Source: an uncultured Bacteroidales bacterium (GTDB taxonomy: Bacteria > Bacteroidota > Bacteroidia > Bacteroidales > UBA932). Taken from it: DNA of 15,595 bases. Shown in pieces: positions 6,896 through 14,645 of the stretch. The notes beneath the pieces are model-generated. The model ran no database searches and was not told where the DNA came from. It saw nothing but the letters and a program-made list of their open reading frames with translations. Within the stretch, counting starts at the first letter, position 1; each line of letters starts with the position of its first letter. A program made the translations under genes and the position numbers. The stretch lies in NCBI GenBank assembly GCA_927798505.1, contig CAKMNE010000015.1:1-15595 (forward strand). The letters are read 5' to 3'.

Positions 6896-8608
6896 ATGAC
6901 TCCAATAGAACTTCTTGCTCCGGCAAGAAATGCAGACATCGGCATTGCGGCAATACGCTGCGGTGCCGATGCCGTGTATATTGCAGGCCCGGAGTTCGGC
7001 GCCCGCAAGGATGCCGGCAATCCGGTCAGCGAAATCGCAAGGCTCTGCGATTATGCCCATCGCTACGGAGCAAGGGTGTTCGTCACTTTCAACATTCTTC
7101 TGCGGGACGACGAACTTGAACGGGCCCATGCCCAGATGCTCTTCTGCCAGAGCGTGGGGGCAGACGCCTTCATTATCCGAGACCCGCGCATATGCCTGTG
7201 GAAGGACATAGTTGTTCCCCTCCATGCCTCCACCCAATGCGCCATCCGCGATGCCGCCCGGGCCCGGGAGTTTGAAGCGGCCGGGTGCTCGCGAATCATT
7301 CTGGAAAGGGAACTCTGCCTGGAACAGATACGCAGCATCTGCGCTGCGGTGAGCTGCGAGGTGGAGTGCTTCGTGCACGGAGCGCTATGTGTGAGCTACA
7401 GCGGACAGTGCACCATGTCCCAGGCTCTCACCGGCAGAAGCGCAGACCGTGGCGAATGCATCCAGGCCTGTCGCAATCTCTATGACCTCGAAGACCTTCA
7501 GGGACGGGTGCTGGCCCGCGGCAAGGCCCTGCTCTCGCTCAAGGACCTCAACCTGGAGCCCCGCCTCGAAGAACTTCTGGAGGCCGGGGTCAGCTCCCTC
7601 AAGATAGAAGGCCGTCTGAAAAACGAATCCTATGTCAAGAATGTGGTCCGCTCCTACGACCTCAGGCTCCGTTCGCTCGGGGTGCCGAGGGCTTCTTTCG
7701 GCTTTGTGGAAGATGGTTTCGCGCCGGATGTGGACAAGACTTTCAACAGGGGCTACACCGAACTCTTTCTTGACGGAAAACGGGGCTCATGGGCCTGCTT
7801 TGATGCGCCGAAGTCTATGGGCGAGGAACTTGGAAAAGTGGCTGCTGTGCGCAGGAAGGGCCCATCGGAGATGCAGGTCGAGCTTGAAGGCTCGGGCCAT
7901 GAACTGCGTAACGGAGACGGCTTCGCCTTTGTGAGGGGCAATTCGATAGTGGGGTTCAGAGGAGATGTATGCCAGGGCAACAGGATAACAGCCAAGGCTG
8001 TAGATGGTTTGAAAGCGGGAATGACCCTGTACCGCAATCTCAGTGCGGCTTTTGAAAAATCCCTGGAGGCCAGGCCTTGTGAGCGTCTGCTGAAGGTGAG
8101 CCTCAGTGTCGAGTCCTCTGAGGGGGAGCTTAGGCTGAAGGCCAGCTGTGAAGACGGACGCGAGGTGGCACTCAGCGTGCCATATTCCGAAATGGCTCTC
8201 AATCAGCAAAGGGCTGAGTCCCTGCTTCGCGCCCAGCTGTCCAAGAAAACGGACATTTATTCTTTCTCGCTTCAAAGCCTTGAAGGGCAGCTGCCTCATC
8301 TTGCAGCGGCTTCAATCAATGCGCTGCGCCGTGAGCTTGCCGCCGCCATCGATGCCCAGGCGCCCGGCTCGGTGCCTCTTCTGAATTTGCGCACAAGCGG
8401 AGTCAGCGCAGAGGCTGTTTCGGCTCTTCTTCCTGTCAGGGTCTCCGCTCCGGGGGAGCTGATGCGCTCCAAATACTGTATTCGCTACGAAATGGGACTC
8501 TGCCCGAAACAATGCGGCAAGCCCGCCGAGGACCTTGTTCTGGTGAACAACGGCAGACGCTTCACCCTCAGGTTCGACTGCAGGAATTGCGAGATGGTGC
8601 TTATTTGA
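6896..8608 (+). CDS. U32 family protein (peptidase U32 / RNA-hydroxylase-like, iron-sulfur)
   Basis: A 570-residue U32-family protein. The N-terminus LLAPARNADIGIAAIRCGADAVYIAG is the usual TIM-barrel opening. The U32 signature is at 157-172 (ECFVHGALCVSYSGQC), and RGECIQACR follows at 185-193. Cys165, Cys172 and Cys188 are spaced like [4Fe-4S] ligands in UbiU-type members; the fourth ligand is not obvious. SLKIEGRLKNESYVKN is near 233-248. The C-terminus has two more cysteine clusters (YEMGLCPKQC; FDCRNCEM). Characterised relatives (RlhA, TrhP, UbiU/UbiV) are hydroxylases acting on rRNA, tRNA or ubiquinone precursors; the protease label is historical. RNA hydroxylation is therefore an inference. 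The ATG at 6896, one base after the TPR stop, is preferred over the ATG at 6785 inside that gene, because homology starts at MTPIELLAP. The 3' end overlaps convergent radA by 8 bases. Confidence 0.88.
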   Translation: MTPIELLAPARNADIGIAAIRCGADAVYIAGPEFGARKDAGNPVSEIARLCDYAHRYGARVFVTFNILLRDDELERAHAQMLFCQSVGADAFIIRDPRICLWKDIVVPLHASTQCAIRDAARAREFEAAGCSRIILERELCLEQIRSICAAVSCEVECFVHGALCVSYSGQCTMSQALTGRSADRGECIQACRNLYDLEDLQGRVLARGKALLSLKDLNLEPRLEELLEAGVSSLKIEGRLKNESYVKNVVRSYDLRLRSLGVPRASFGFVEDGFAPDVDKTFNRGYTELFLDGKRGSWACFDAPKSMGEELGKVAAVRRKGPSEMQVELEGSGHELRNGDGFAFVRGNSIVGFRGDVCQGNRITAKAVDGLKAGMTLYRNLSAAFEKSLEARPCERLLKVSLSVESSEGELRLKASCEDGREVALSVPYSEMALNQQRAESLLRAQLSKKTDIYSFSLQSLEGQLPHLAAASINALRRELAAAIDAQAPGSVPLLNLRTSGVSAEAVSALLPVRVSAPGELMRSKYCIRYEMGLCPKQCGKPAEDLVLVNNGRRFTLRFDCRNCEMVLI

Positions 8609-9974
8609 AAAGCGATTTCACCAGCGCGGCGACATCCGCCACGCGGCAGATTCTGATTCCTGCATCCTTTACCGAATCCAAAGCACAATACGAGCTGAGG
8701 TAAATCTGCTTGAATCCCAGCCTGGCGGCTTCCATTACGCGTCTGTCAGCCTGGGCTACTGGGCGTATCTCCCCGCTGAGGCCGACCTCGCCGGCAAAGC
8801 ATACGTCCGAAGGAATCGCGAAATCGAAGGTTGAGGAAAGCACGGCGCATATTACCGCAAGGTCGCAGGCAGGGTCGGTGATTTTCAGGCCTCCCGCCAT
8901 ATTCAGGAACACGTCCTTCTGCGCCAGATGGAACCCCGCCCTCTTTTCCAGCACCGCCAGCAGCATATTGAGCCTGCGTACGTCGAAACCCGTCGCCGAG
9001 CGCTGCGCTGTACCATAGGCCGCGCTGGAAACCAGGGCCTGAACCTCGAAGAGGAATGGCCTGGTGCCGTCGAGCATTGCCGCGATTGCCGTGCCGCTGA
9101 GCCCCTGCTCGTGCATAGGGATGAGCATCTCGGACGGGTTCGACACTTCCCGCAGGCCAGTGCCCGTCATTTCGAAGACTGCGAGCTCGGAAGTGGAACC
9201 GAAGCGGTTCTTGATTGAACGAAGTATGCGATATGAGCCGCGGTTCTCACCCTCGAACTGCAGCACTACGTCCACTATATGCTCCAATATCTTCGGACCG
9301 GCGATGAAGCCGTCCTTGGTGATATGTCCTATCAGAATCACCGGCACTCCGCTTTCCTTGGCGTAGCGCAGCAGCCTTGCGGCAACCTCCTTTATCTGGG
9401 ATACTGAGCCGGCGGTGGAATCTACGGCTTCTGTGTACATAGTCTGAACGGAATCCACTACCATCAGGTCGGGACTCATTTGCCTGGCTTCCTCAATGAC
9501 GTTCTCCAGCAGAGTCTCGGCATAGATGCTGCAATTCTGAGTGTTACCTCCGAGTCTACCGGCTCTCATTTTGACCTGCTTTACGCTTTCCTCTCCGGTG
9601 ACGTAGAGGGTGCGAAGCGAAGGGCAGTGGAGAGGAATCTGCAGCGAAAGTGTGGATTTTCCTATGCCGGGTTCACCTCCGATAAGAACCAGGGAGCCGG
9701 GCACTATTCCGCCTCCCAACAGCCTGTCAAGCTCCCCGTTGCCCAGGCTCACGCGCGCTTCCGCGCTCGCGTCCACGTCCTGTAGCCTTACAGGACGGTG
9801 GCGCTCGGTGGTGCCGAAGGCACCCACGCGGGAGCTGCCGCTCCCGCCCGCGGAAGCTTTCACAGGGGCTTCCACCATCGTATTCCACTCTTTGCAGGCA
9901 GGGCACTGGCCCATCCATTTTGAGCTCTCGTTTCCACAGGAGCTGCAATACCACAGGGTCTTTGCTTTAGGCAT
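8601..9974 (-). CDS. radA: DNA repair and recombination protein RadA
   Basis: A 457-residue RadA (Sms), the bacterial hexameric helicase that extends recombination intermediates and helps process branched DNA. Domains in order: a C4 zinc finger (C10, C13, C24, C27 in WYCSSCG / GQCPACKEW); a RecA-like ATPase with Walker A GGEPGIGKST at 99-108 and Walker B LMVVDSVQT at 170-178; the RadA-specific KNRFG motif at 255-259; and a C-terminal Lon-protease-like domain (from about 290, with GLSGEIRPVAQADRR). All hallmark residues are intact and the length is normal. The start ATG at 9974 puts the zinc finger where expected. It is the last gene of the - strand run, 5 bases after the phosphodiesterase gene, and no hairpin terminator is visible before it meets the U32 gene. 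Confidence 0.97.
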   Translation of the reverse strand: MPKAKTLWYCSSCGNESSKWMGQCPACKEWNTMVEAPVKASAGGSGSSRVGAFGTTERHRPVRLQDVDASAEARVSLGNGELDRLLGGGIVPGSLVLIGGEPGIGKSTLSLQIPLHCPSLRTLYVTGEESVKQVKMRAGRLGGNTQNCSIYAETLLENVIEEARQMSPDLMVVDSVQTMYTEAVDSTAGSVSQIKEVAARLLRYAKESGVPVILIGHITKDGFIAGPKILEHIVDVVLQFEGENRGSYRILRSIKNRFGSTSELAVFEMTGTGLREVSNPSEMLIPMHEQGLSGTAIAAMLDGTRPFLFEVQALVSSAAYGTAQRSATGFDVRRLNMLLAVLEKRAGFHLAQKDVFLNMAGGLKITDPACDLAVICAVLSSTFDFAIPSDVCFAGEVGLSGEIRPVAQADRRVMEAARLGFKQIYLSSYCALDSVKDAGIRICRVADVAALVKSLFK

Positions 9975-9979
9975 AATCT

Positions 9980-10489
9980 CTATTGTTGATGTGAACCGCT
10001 TCTGGGCAGTTCGAAAACTTCCATATCCTTGGCTTTACCGTTTTCAATCCGGAATCTCAGGGCGGTGCGCACCAGATGCCATCCCTGTATGCCCTCGGCG
10101 CCCGGATTGACGGTCAGCATCGAGTATTTCTCATCCCACATCACCTTCAGTATGTGGGAATGGCCGCACACGAAAATCTGTGGCCGCAGCTCCTCAATGA
10201 GCCGTCTTGCCCTTGAGTCGTAGTGGCCCGGCCAGCCGCCAATGTGCGTCATCAGCACGCTCATCCCTTCACATTCGAAAAACTGGTATTCGGGAAACTC
10301 GAAGCGCAGATCCTGTCCGTCGCAATTGCCGTACACTCCGCGCACCGGCTTGATAGCCTGGATTTTGCGTACGAATTCCAGCCCTGAGCCCCAGTCCCCG
10401 GCATGCCATATCTCATCCACGGGTGCGAGGAACTTCGTGAATTCATCGCTCCATACGCCGTGTGTATCGCTGACCAGTCCTATGTACAT
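9980..10489 (-). CDS. YfcE/MJ0936-family metallophosphoesterase
   Basis: A 169-residue single-domain calcineurin-like phosphoesterase. All five metal-site motifs can be read: D8-x-H10 (SDTH), GD at 31-32 (HAGDW), GNCD at 54-57, H82 (MTHIGG) and GHSH at 109-112, followed by NPGAEG. Family members such as E. coli YfcE and MJ0936 hydrolyse phosphodiesters with a two-metal centre (manganese or nickel); the natural substrate is generally unknown, and a cyclic nucleotide or nucleic-acid end is possible. It is cytosolic and has no signal peptide. It lies between rsmE (3-base gap) and radA (5-base gap), so it is almost certainly co-transcribed with them, but this does not reveal its substrate. Confidence 0.93.
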   Translation of the reverse strand: MYIGLVSDTHGVWSDEFTKFLAPVDEIWHAGDWGSGLEFVRKIQAIKPVRGVYGNCDGQDLRFEFPEYQFFECEGMSVLMTHIGGWPGHYDSRARRLIEELRPQIFVCGHSHILKVMWDEKYSMLTVNPGAEGIQGWHLVRTALRFRIENGKAKDMEVFELPRSGSHQQ

Positions 10490-10492
10490 AAG

Positions 10493-11206
10493 CTAATCCA
10501 TATATTTGAGGTACACGGCCATAGCTGAAGCTATCGCCGCCGTTTCCGTCCTCAGGCGTGAGTCTCCAAGATGCACGGGCTTGAATCCGGCCTTCAGGGC
10601 CTTTTCCACTTCTCGCGCAGAGAAGTCCCCTTCCGGTCCTATCAGCACCACCACATCGCTGGTCGGGCTCTGCTCCAGAGCCTCCTTGATAGAGAGCTTT
10701 TCTCCCTCGAAACAGTAGGCGATCAGCTTGAGCGCCCCGTCCGGAGCCGCGTCTATGAAATCACATACCGAAACAGGCTCCTGCACCTGCGGCACCACTC
10801 CCTTGAGGGATTGCTTGGCCGCGCTGAGCACCAGCCTTTTGAGCCTGTCAGTCTTAAAGACCTTTCTTTCGGAACGGTCACCAATCACAGGGACTATGGC
10901 ATCCACGGCTATTTCAGTGGCCTTTTCGGCCATCCATTCGTAGCGCTCGTTGTTTTTGGTGGGGCAGACGGCAAGGGTAAGTCTGTAGGGATGTGTCCCG
11001 AAGCCCTCCTGCTTGCGCTCTATCCTTGCGACGGCCGCCTTGGGGGAGGCTTCCGTAAGGGTACACCAAAGCAGGTTGCCCTTTCCGTCCGTCACTGCGA
11101 TTTCGTCTCCGGGCCTGTGGCGCAGCACCCTCACGCAGTGCGCGGACTCTTCTTCATCCAAATGCAGATATCCGCCTTCTATGTCCTTGCTGTAGAATAT
11201 CTCCAT
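10493..11206 (-). CDS. rsmE: 16S rRNA (uracil-1498-N3)-methyltransferase
   Basis: A 237-residue RsmE, the SPOUT-class methyltransferase that uses SAM to make m3U1498 in the decoding centre of 16S rRNA. The N-terminal PUA-like domain (1-70) carries the family's H-x-x-x-V-L-R motif (AHCVRVLRHRPGD). The knotted catalytic domain shows ERYEWMAEKATEIAVDAIVP, SAAKQSLKG, VVLIGPEGDFS near 190-200 and LGDSRLRTETAAI near the C-terminus, the SAM-binding loops. Length and order are typical. It sits 6 bases after the rhomboid gene and 3 bases before the phosphodiesterase gene. Confidence 0.96.
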   Translation of the reverse strand: MEIFYSKDIEGGYLHLDEEESAHCVRVLRHRPGDEIAVTDGKGNLLWCTLTEASPKAAVARIERKQEGFGTHPYRLTLAVCPTKNNERYEWMAEKATEIAVDAIVPVIGDRSERKVFKTDRLKRLVLSAAKQSLKGVVPQVQEPVSVCDFIDAAPDGALKLIAYCFEGEKLSIKEALEQSPTSDVVVLIGPEGDFSAREVEKALKAGFKPVHLGDSRLRTETAAIASAMAVYLKYMD

Positions 11207-11212
11207 AGTGCA

Positions 11213-11908
11213 TCAGCCTCTGTAGTCCTCGAACAGAACTCCCTTTTTCCTCCAGTATCTGATGAGCAGCCAGCCGAACAGCATACCTCCGAGGTGGGCG
11301 AAGTGTGCTACACCGTCAGCCCAGCCCGTGATGCCGGAGAAGAGCTCGATGACTGCAAAGATAATCACCCAGGTCCTTGCCTTCATGCTTATAGGCGGGA
11401 AAATCAGCGTGAGCCTGTTCTCAGGATAGAGCAGTGCGTAGCTGATAAGCAGTCCGTATATGGCTCCGGAAGCTCCCACAACCGGGGTTCTTCCGAGTTG
11501 GGCGTAGGTCTGCAGTGCGGAAGATGAGCCCAGGGCAATCTGGTGGTTGAGTATTCCGATTTCAGCCCACATTGCTCCGAAATGCAGGGCAACCGCTCCA
11601 AGTCCGCTGATGAAGTAAAGATAAAGGAATTTTTTGCTGCCTATGGTTCTCTCCACCAGTGTTCCGAACATATAGAGGGAGAACATATTGAAGAAAATAT
11701 GTGCGAAGCCTCCGTGCATGAACATATGCGTCACCAGCTGCCACCAGTGAAAGAAGTGGGAGGTAGGGTAGAACAGCGCGAAGTTCTTCATCATGAAATC
11801 CGGGCTCAGCTGGGTCGCGATGAAGACTATGATGTTGATAATCAGAAGGTTCTTTGTGACAGGTGCGTAAGCCATCCTGCCCATTCCGGGGGTGTTGTAG
11901 TATTGCAT
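11213..11908 (-). CDS. Rhomboid family intramembrane serine protease
   Basis: A 231-residue inner-membrane protease that cleaves transmembrane helices inside the bilayer. About six hydrophobic segments are visible, beginning with LLIINIIVFIATQL (21-34). The active-site pair is present: Ser147 in GASGAIYG and His205 in HFAHLGG. The upstream HGGFAHIFFNMFSLYMFG (65-82) is the conserved helix with the oxyanion-type H and N. The short hydrophilic N-terminus and the basic C-terminal tail (RYWRKKGVLFEDYRG) are typical. The start shares one base with the mutL stop, and mutL-rhomboid linkage is common in Bacteroidetes (from memory). The substrate is not deducible. Confidence 0.95.
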   Translation of the reverse strand: MQYYNTPGMGRMAYAPVTKNLLIINIIVFIATQLSPDFMMKNFALFYPTSHFFHWWQLVTHMFMHGGFAHIFFNMFSLYMFGTLVERTIGSKKFLYLYFISGLGAVALHFGAMWAEIGILNHQIALGSSSALQTYAQLGRTPVVGASGAIYGLLISYALLYPENRLTLIFPPISMKARTWVIIFAVIELFSGITGWADGVAHFAHLGGMLFGWLLIRYWRKKGVLFEDYRG

Positions 11909-13698
11909 CAGAATTTCTTTTCTATATCTTCCATCGGGGTGAGCAGGGAAATCCGTTTTCCGGACGGAGTCAGCTCGCTGTTTTCGCAGGCGAACAGTTC
12001 GTCCAGCAGGCAGGTAGCCTCATAGGGAGTCCTCAGGTACTCGCTCCGAGCCGCGCCTAGTTCGGCAAAGCGCCGGGCCAGGGTAGCCTGCATCATCTCG
12101 GGAAGAGAATGGTGTCCTTCCTCGAGTATCTGCAATAATTCAGCCACGCATTCCTGCACTGACAATTCGTCACTCCGGTAGCCTTCAGGAAGGGCGCTGA
12201 CGCTGATGCTGTCTGTGCCGAAAACTGCGATACCGAAGCCCAGGTCGGTGAGCATTTCCATATTCTCCTCTATCAGAGGTATATTCGCGGCTCCGATTTG
12301 CACTTCCACCGGAAACATCGACATCTGGGAGAAATGGTCCGAGCCTCTCAGCACTCTGAGCATCCTTTCGTACAGTATGCGGGTTCTCGCCCTGTGGACA
12401 TTGACGGTCAGCAGCCCGGCCCCGGTAGGGGTGAGTATATACTTCCCCGCAAGGATGAGGCATTGCCGGGAAGAAAGTGTCTTCTGTTCGAAGAGCACTC
12501 CGTAGTTTTCGGATTTATGGACATAGTCCGCTCCGCTGAAGCCGGAGTTTCCGCTCCCGCCCTGGCCTGGTGCTGTGCCGAAAGGGTTGTATGAAGGGTC
12601 GAATTCGGGAGCAGGGGCGATGTCCGAAGGCCTGTAGGCCTCGAAACTCCTGCCCAGCTGAGGAATCTCGACAGCTCCTTCAGTGTCGAAGTCTATGCTG
12701 GCGCCGAAGCTGTTCCGTCCCAGGGTCTCGCGCACGCAGGCGTAGATGGTCTGAAAGATAACGCTGTCTTCGGCGAATTTCACTTCCGTCTTGGTCGGGC
12801 TTATGTTTACGTCCACGGCATCCGGCTCCACTTCCAGGAAGAGCAGGTAGGTCGGAGTCAGGCCTTCCGGCATCATCTCCGCGTAGGCATTCATCACTGC
12901 CTTGTGGAAATACGGACTGCGGAAGTAGCGGCCGTTGATGAAGAAAAACTGGTTCCCCAAAGTTTTCTTCGCACTCTGCGGGCGGCCTACAAAGCCGCTG
13001 ATGCGTACGGCGCTCGTGCTGCTTTCTATGTCCACAATATCGCCTGCCACCGTGTTGCCGAGCAGCTCCATAACCCTGAACTTAAGGGACTTGGCCTTTT
13101 TGAGCACAAAGATGTCCCGGCCGTTGTGGCTGAGGGAGAAGGCAATGTCCGGGCGGGTAAGCGCCACATGGATGAACTCGTCTATTATATGCTTGAACTC
13201 CACATTGTCCGACTTGAGGAACTTGCGGCGCGCCGGGGTGTTGTAGAAGAGGTTGCGCACTTCTATCACAGTACCCTTTGGGGTTGAGCACTCGCTCTGC
13301 TCCCTTGAACCGAAGGCTCCCACTATTACCTGCGTGCCGACTTCGTCCTGCTCACGCCGGGTTTTGAGAGTGATGTCGGCCACTGCGGCTATGGATGCCA
13401 GGGCCTCCCCCCTGAATCCGAAAGTCAGTATGCGGTTCAGGTCTTCGGGAGATGAAATCTTTGAAGTGGCGTGTCTTTCGAAGCACAGAACGGCATCTTC
13501 AGGACTCATTCCGCAGCCGTTGTCAATGATTTTGATCAGGGTTCTTCCGGAATCGCCTATGATGACGCCAATCTGGCTTGCGCCCGCATCCACGGCATTT
13601 TCCATCAGCTCCTTGACAACCGAAGCCGGTCTTCCGACGACTTCGCCTGCGGCAATCATATTGGCCAGCTGTGCCGGCAGTACCTGCAACTTTCCCAT
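11908..13698 (-). CDS. mutL: DNA mismatch repair protein MutL, endonuclease motif not conserved
   Basis: A 596-residue MutL. The N-terminal GHKL ATPase (1-330) is intact: VVKELMENAVDAGA with catalytic Glu30 and Mg-ligand Asn34, DNGCGM (59-64), GFRGEAL (94-100), and NLFYNTPARRKFLK near 150. One oddity is Gly22 in GEVVGRPASVV, where Glu or Gln is usual. A Gly/Ser-rich linker with NPF separates it from the C-terminal dimerisation domain (from about 400). There, the strip corresponding to DQHAAHERI reads NVHRARTRI (433-441), so the DQHA(x)2E(x)4E endonuclease motif is absent. A CPHGRP-like zinc motif is also missing (TPSGKRIS near the end). It should couple MutS to downstream factors but not nick DNA itself. 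The start overlaps the tsaC stop by one base. Confidence 0.95.
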   Translation of the reverse strand: MGKLQVLPAQLANMIAAGEVVGRPASVVKELMENAVDAGASQIGVIIGDSGRTLIKIIDNGCGMSPEDAVLCFERHATSKISSPEDLNRILTFGFRGEALASIAAVADITLKTRREQDEVGTQVIVGAFGSREQSECSTPKGTVIEVRNLFYNTPARRKFLKSDNVEFKHIIDEFIHVALTRPDIAFSLSHNGRDIFVLKKAKSLKFRVMELLGNTVAGDIVDIESSTSAVRISGFVGRPQSAKKTLGNQFFFINGRYFRSPYFHKAVMNAYAEMMPEGLTPTYLLFLEVEPDAVDVNISPTKTEVKFAEDSVIFQTIYACVRETLGRNSFGASIDFDTEGAVEIPQLGRSFEAYRPSDIAPAPEFDPSYNPFGTAPGQGGSGNSGFSGADYVHKSENYGVLFEQKTLSSRQCLILAGKYILTPTGAGLLTVNVHRARTRILYERMLRVLRGSDHFSQMSMFPVEVQIGAANIPLIEENMEMLTDLGFGIAVFGTDSISVSALPEGYRSDELSVQECVAELLQILEEGHHSLPEMMQATLARRFAELGAARSEYLRTPYEATCLLDELFACENSELTPSGKRISLLTPMEDIEKKF

Positions 13699-14261
13699 CA
13701 GGCTCTGATGATTTTGACCTCTCCGTCAAGGCCTACCTTGATGATTTGGCTGGACTTGCCTGTGGATTCTTTTTCGAGGCCAGGGTCCACGATGTAGTCA
13801 ACCCCGTCCTTGATGGCCTGGGAAATTTCTGCGAAGTTCCCCGGCGAAGGCTCTCCGGAAATGTTTGCCGAAGTGGATACCAGCGGTCTGCCGAAGCGGT
13901 GGACAAACTCAGTGAGCCACTGGCTCATAGGGATGCGGATGCCCACGCTTCCGTCCTCTGCGATGGCATTGGGTGCAAGTCCCATTGCTCCCGGATAGAT
14001 AAGGGTCATCGGAGCATCGTTGACTTCGACCAGCTGGAGGGCAATGTCCGGAATCTGCCTCACATAGCGGCAAACCATATCCAGGTCTGCGGCCAGCATA
14101 ACCAGGGATTTGGCCTCGTCGCGCTGTTTTAGGGCATATACTTTTGCGACCGCCTCCGCATTGGTGGCATCGCAGCCTATTCCCCAGATGGTGTCTGTGG
14201 GATAGAGTATCAATCCTCCTTCCTTGAGGACTTTTATAGCTTGAGCAAGGGATTCTGTCAT
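13698..14261 (-). CDS. tsaC: L-threonylcarbamoyladenylate synthase (TsaC/Sua5/YciO family, short form)
   Basis: A 187-residue YrdC-domain protein. The family makes threonylcarbamoyl-AMP from threonine, bicarbonate and ATP for the universal t6A37 modification of ANN-decoding tRNAs. Recognisable motifs are YPTDTIWGIGCDA (20-32), K45-x-R47 followed by KSLVML, the PMTLIYPG strand (84-91), VGIRIP, and PLVSTSANISGEPS (126-139) with the S-x-N of the active site. It lacks the extra C-terminal Sua5 domain, so it is the short TsaC/YciO type. YciO paralogs have weaker activity, and separating the two needs a genome-wide view. Its ATG overlaps the upstream small-gene stop by four bases, and its stop overlaps the mutL start by one. 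Confidence 0.9.
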   Translation of the reverse strand: MTESLAQAIKVLKEGGLILYPTDTIWGIGCDATNAEAVAKVYALKQRDEAKSLVMLAADLDMVCRYVRQIPDIALQLVEVNDAPMTLIYPGAMGLAPNAIAEDGSVGIRIPMSQWLTEFVHRFGRPLVSTSANISGEPSPGNFAEISQAIKDGVDYIVDPGLEKESTGKSSQIIKVGLDGEVKIIRA

Positions 14262-14560
14262 AGTAGGGTGTAGAATTTGGCTATATACAACAGAACGATT
14301 ACCACCAGTAGCAGACCAACTATTCCTATGATGGTCTGAGCCTTGTTCTGATGGGAGCGGGTGCGGCTGTAATGGCCGTCCCTGAACGAACCTTTGATGT
14401 AGGAGCCGGGGGCGTAGGTGCCCTCCTGCTTCTGTTTCTCGTAGGTGCCGTCCACCTTGCCGAACATCTTCCGGCGCTCCTCTTCCTGAGGATCGTAGTA
14501 TCTTGGCTTGTAGTTGAACACCCGGTGTTCACTCTCGCCGAACCAGTTGAATATTGCCAT
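14258..14560 (-). CDS. Small tail-anchored membrane protein, function unknown
   Basis: I do not recognise a named function for this 100-residue protein; it looks like a conserved small Bacteroidetes family. It has an N-terminal soluble part, MAIFNWFGESEHRVFNYKPR, then YYDPQEEERRKMFGKVDG and a Lys/Gln/Tyr-rich stretch ending SFRDGHYSRTRSHQNK. A single C-terminal transmembrane helix follows (AQTIIGIVGLLLVVIVLLYIAKFYTLL, about 75-97). With no signal peptide and the helix at the very end, the soluble domain should face the cytoplasm. The ATG at 14560 is chosen over an in-frame GTG two codons upstream. It heads the tsaC-mutL run, overlapping tsaC by 4 bases, and follows directly after a terminator with a TAnnTTTG box 5 bases before the start. 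Confidence 0.8.
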   Translation of the reverse strand: MAIFNWFGESEHRVFNYKPRYYDPQEEERRKMFGKVDGTYEKQKQEGTYAPGSYIKGSFRDGHYSRTRSHQNKAQTIIGIVGLLLVVIVLLYIAKFYTLL

Positions 14561-14565
14561 AGGCA

Positions 14566-14573
14566 CAAAGATA
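14566..14573 (-). promoter_or_regulatory. Candidate -7 box of the tsaC-mutL-radA operon
   Basis: On the - strand this reads TATCTTTG, an exact TAnnTTTG match and the same octamer as in the tRNA-Gln promoter. It ends 5 bases before the ATG at 14560. The -33 position falls in the hairpin of the upstream terminator and shows no TTTG, so recognition would rest on the -7 box. Read-through from upstream is the alternative way to express the operon. Confidence 0.5.
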
Positions 14574-14575
14574 AT

Positions 14576-14602
14576 AAAAAAACCGAAGGCATATGCCTCC
14601 GG
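14576..14602 (-). terminator. Rho-independent terminator after the small helical gene
   Basis: On the - strand an 8-base-pair stem (CCGGAGGC / GCCTTCGG, one G-U pair) with an ATAT loop is followed directly by seven T residues. It lies 43 bases after the stop of the gene at 14646-14927 and ends the tRNA-tRNA-ORF unit. It also separates that unit from the tsaC operon, whose -7 box starts two bases after the T-run. Confidence 0.85.
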
Positions 14603-14609
14603 CCGTTAC

Positions 14610-14624
14610 CGACCGTACCGGTCG
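14610..14624 (-). other. Second hairpin in the 3' untranslated region
   Basis: CGACCG-TAC-CGGTCG forms a perfect 6-base-pair stem with a 3-base loop, 7 bases upstream of the terminator hairpin on the - strand. It has no T-run on that strand. It may stabilise the transcript 3' end or assist termination; the + strand reading is followed only by TATTTT. Confidence 0.5.
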
Positions 14625-14645
14625 TATTTTACGGAAGGGCTCCGC

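Noticed and set aside
10571..11527. 318-codon + strand open frame spanning rsmE and the rhomboid gene
   Set aside because: It crosses two well-supported genes on the other strand and shows no domain; it is a shadow frame.
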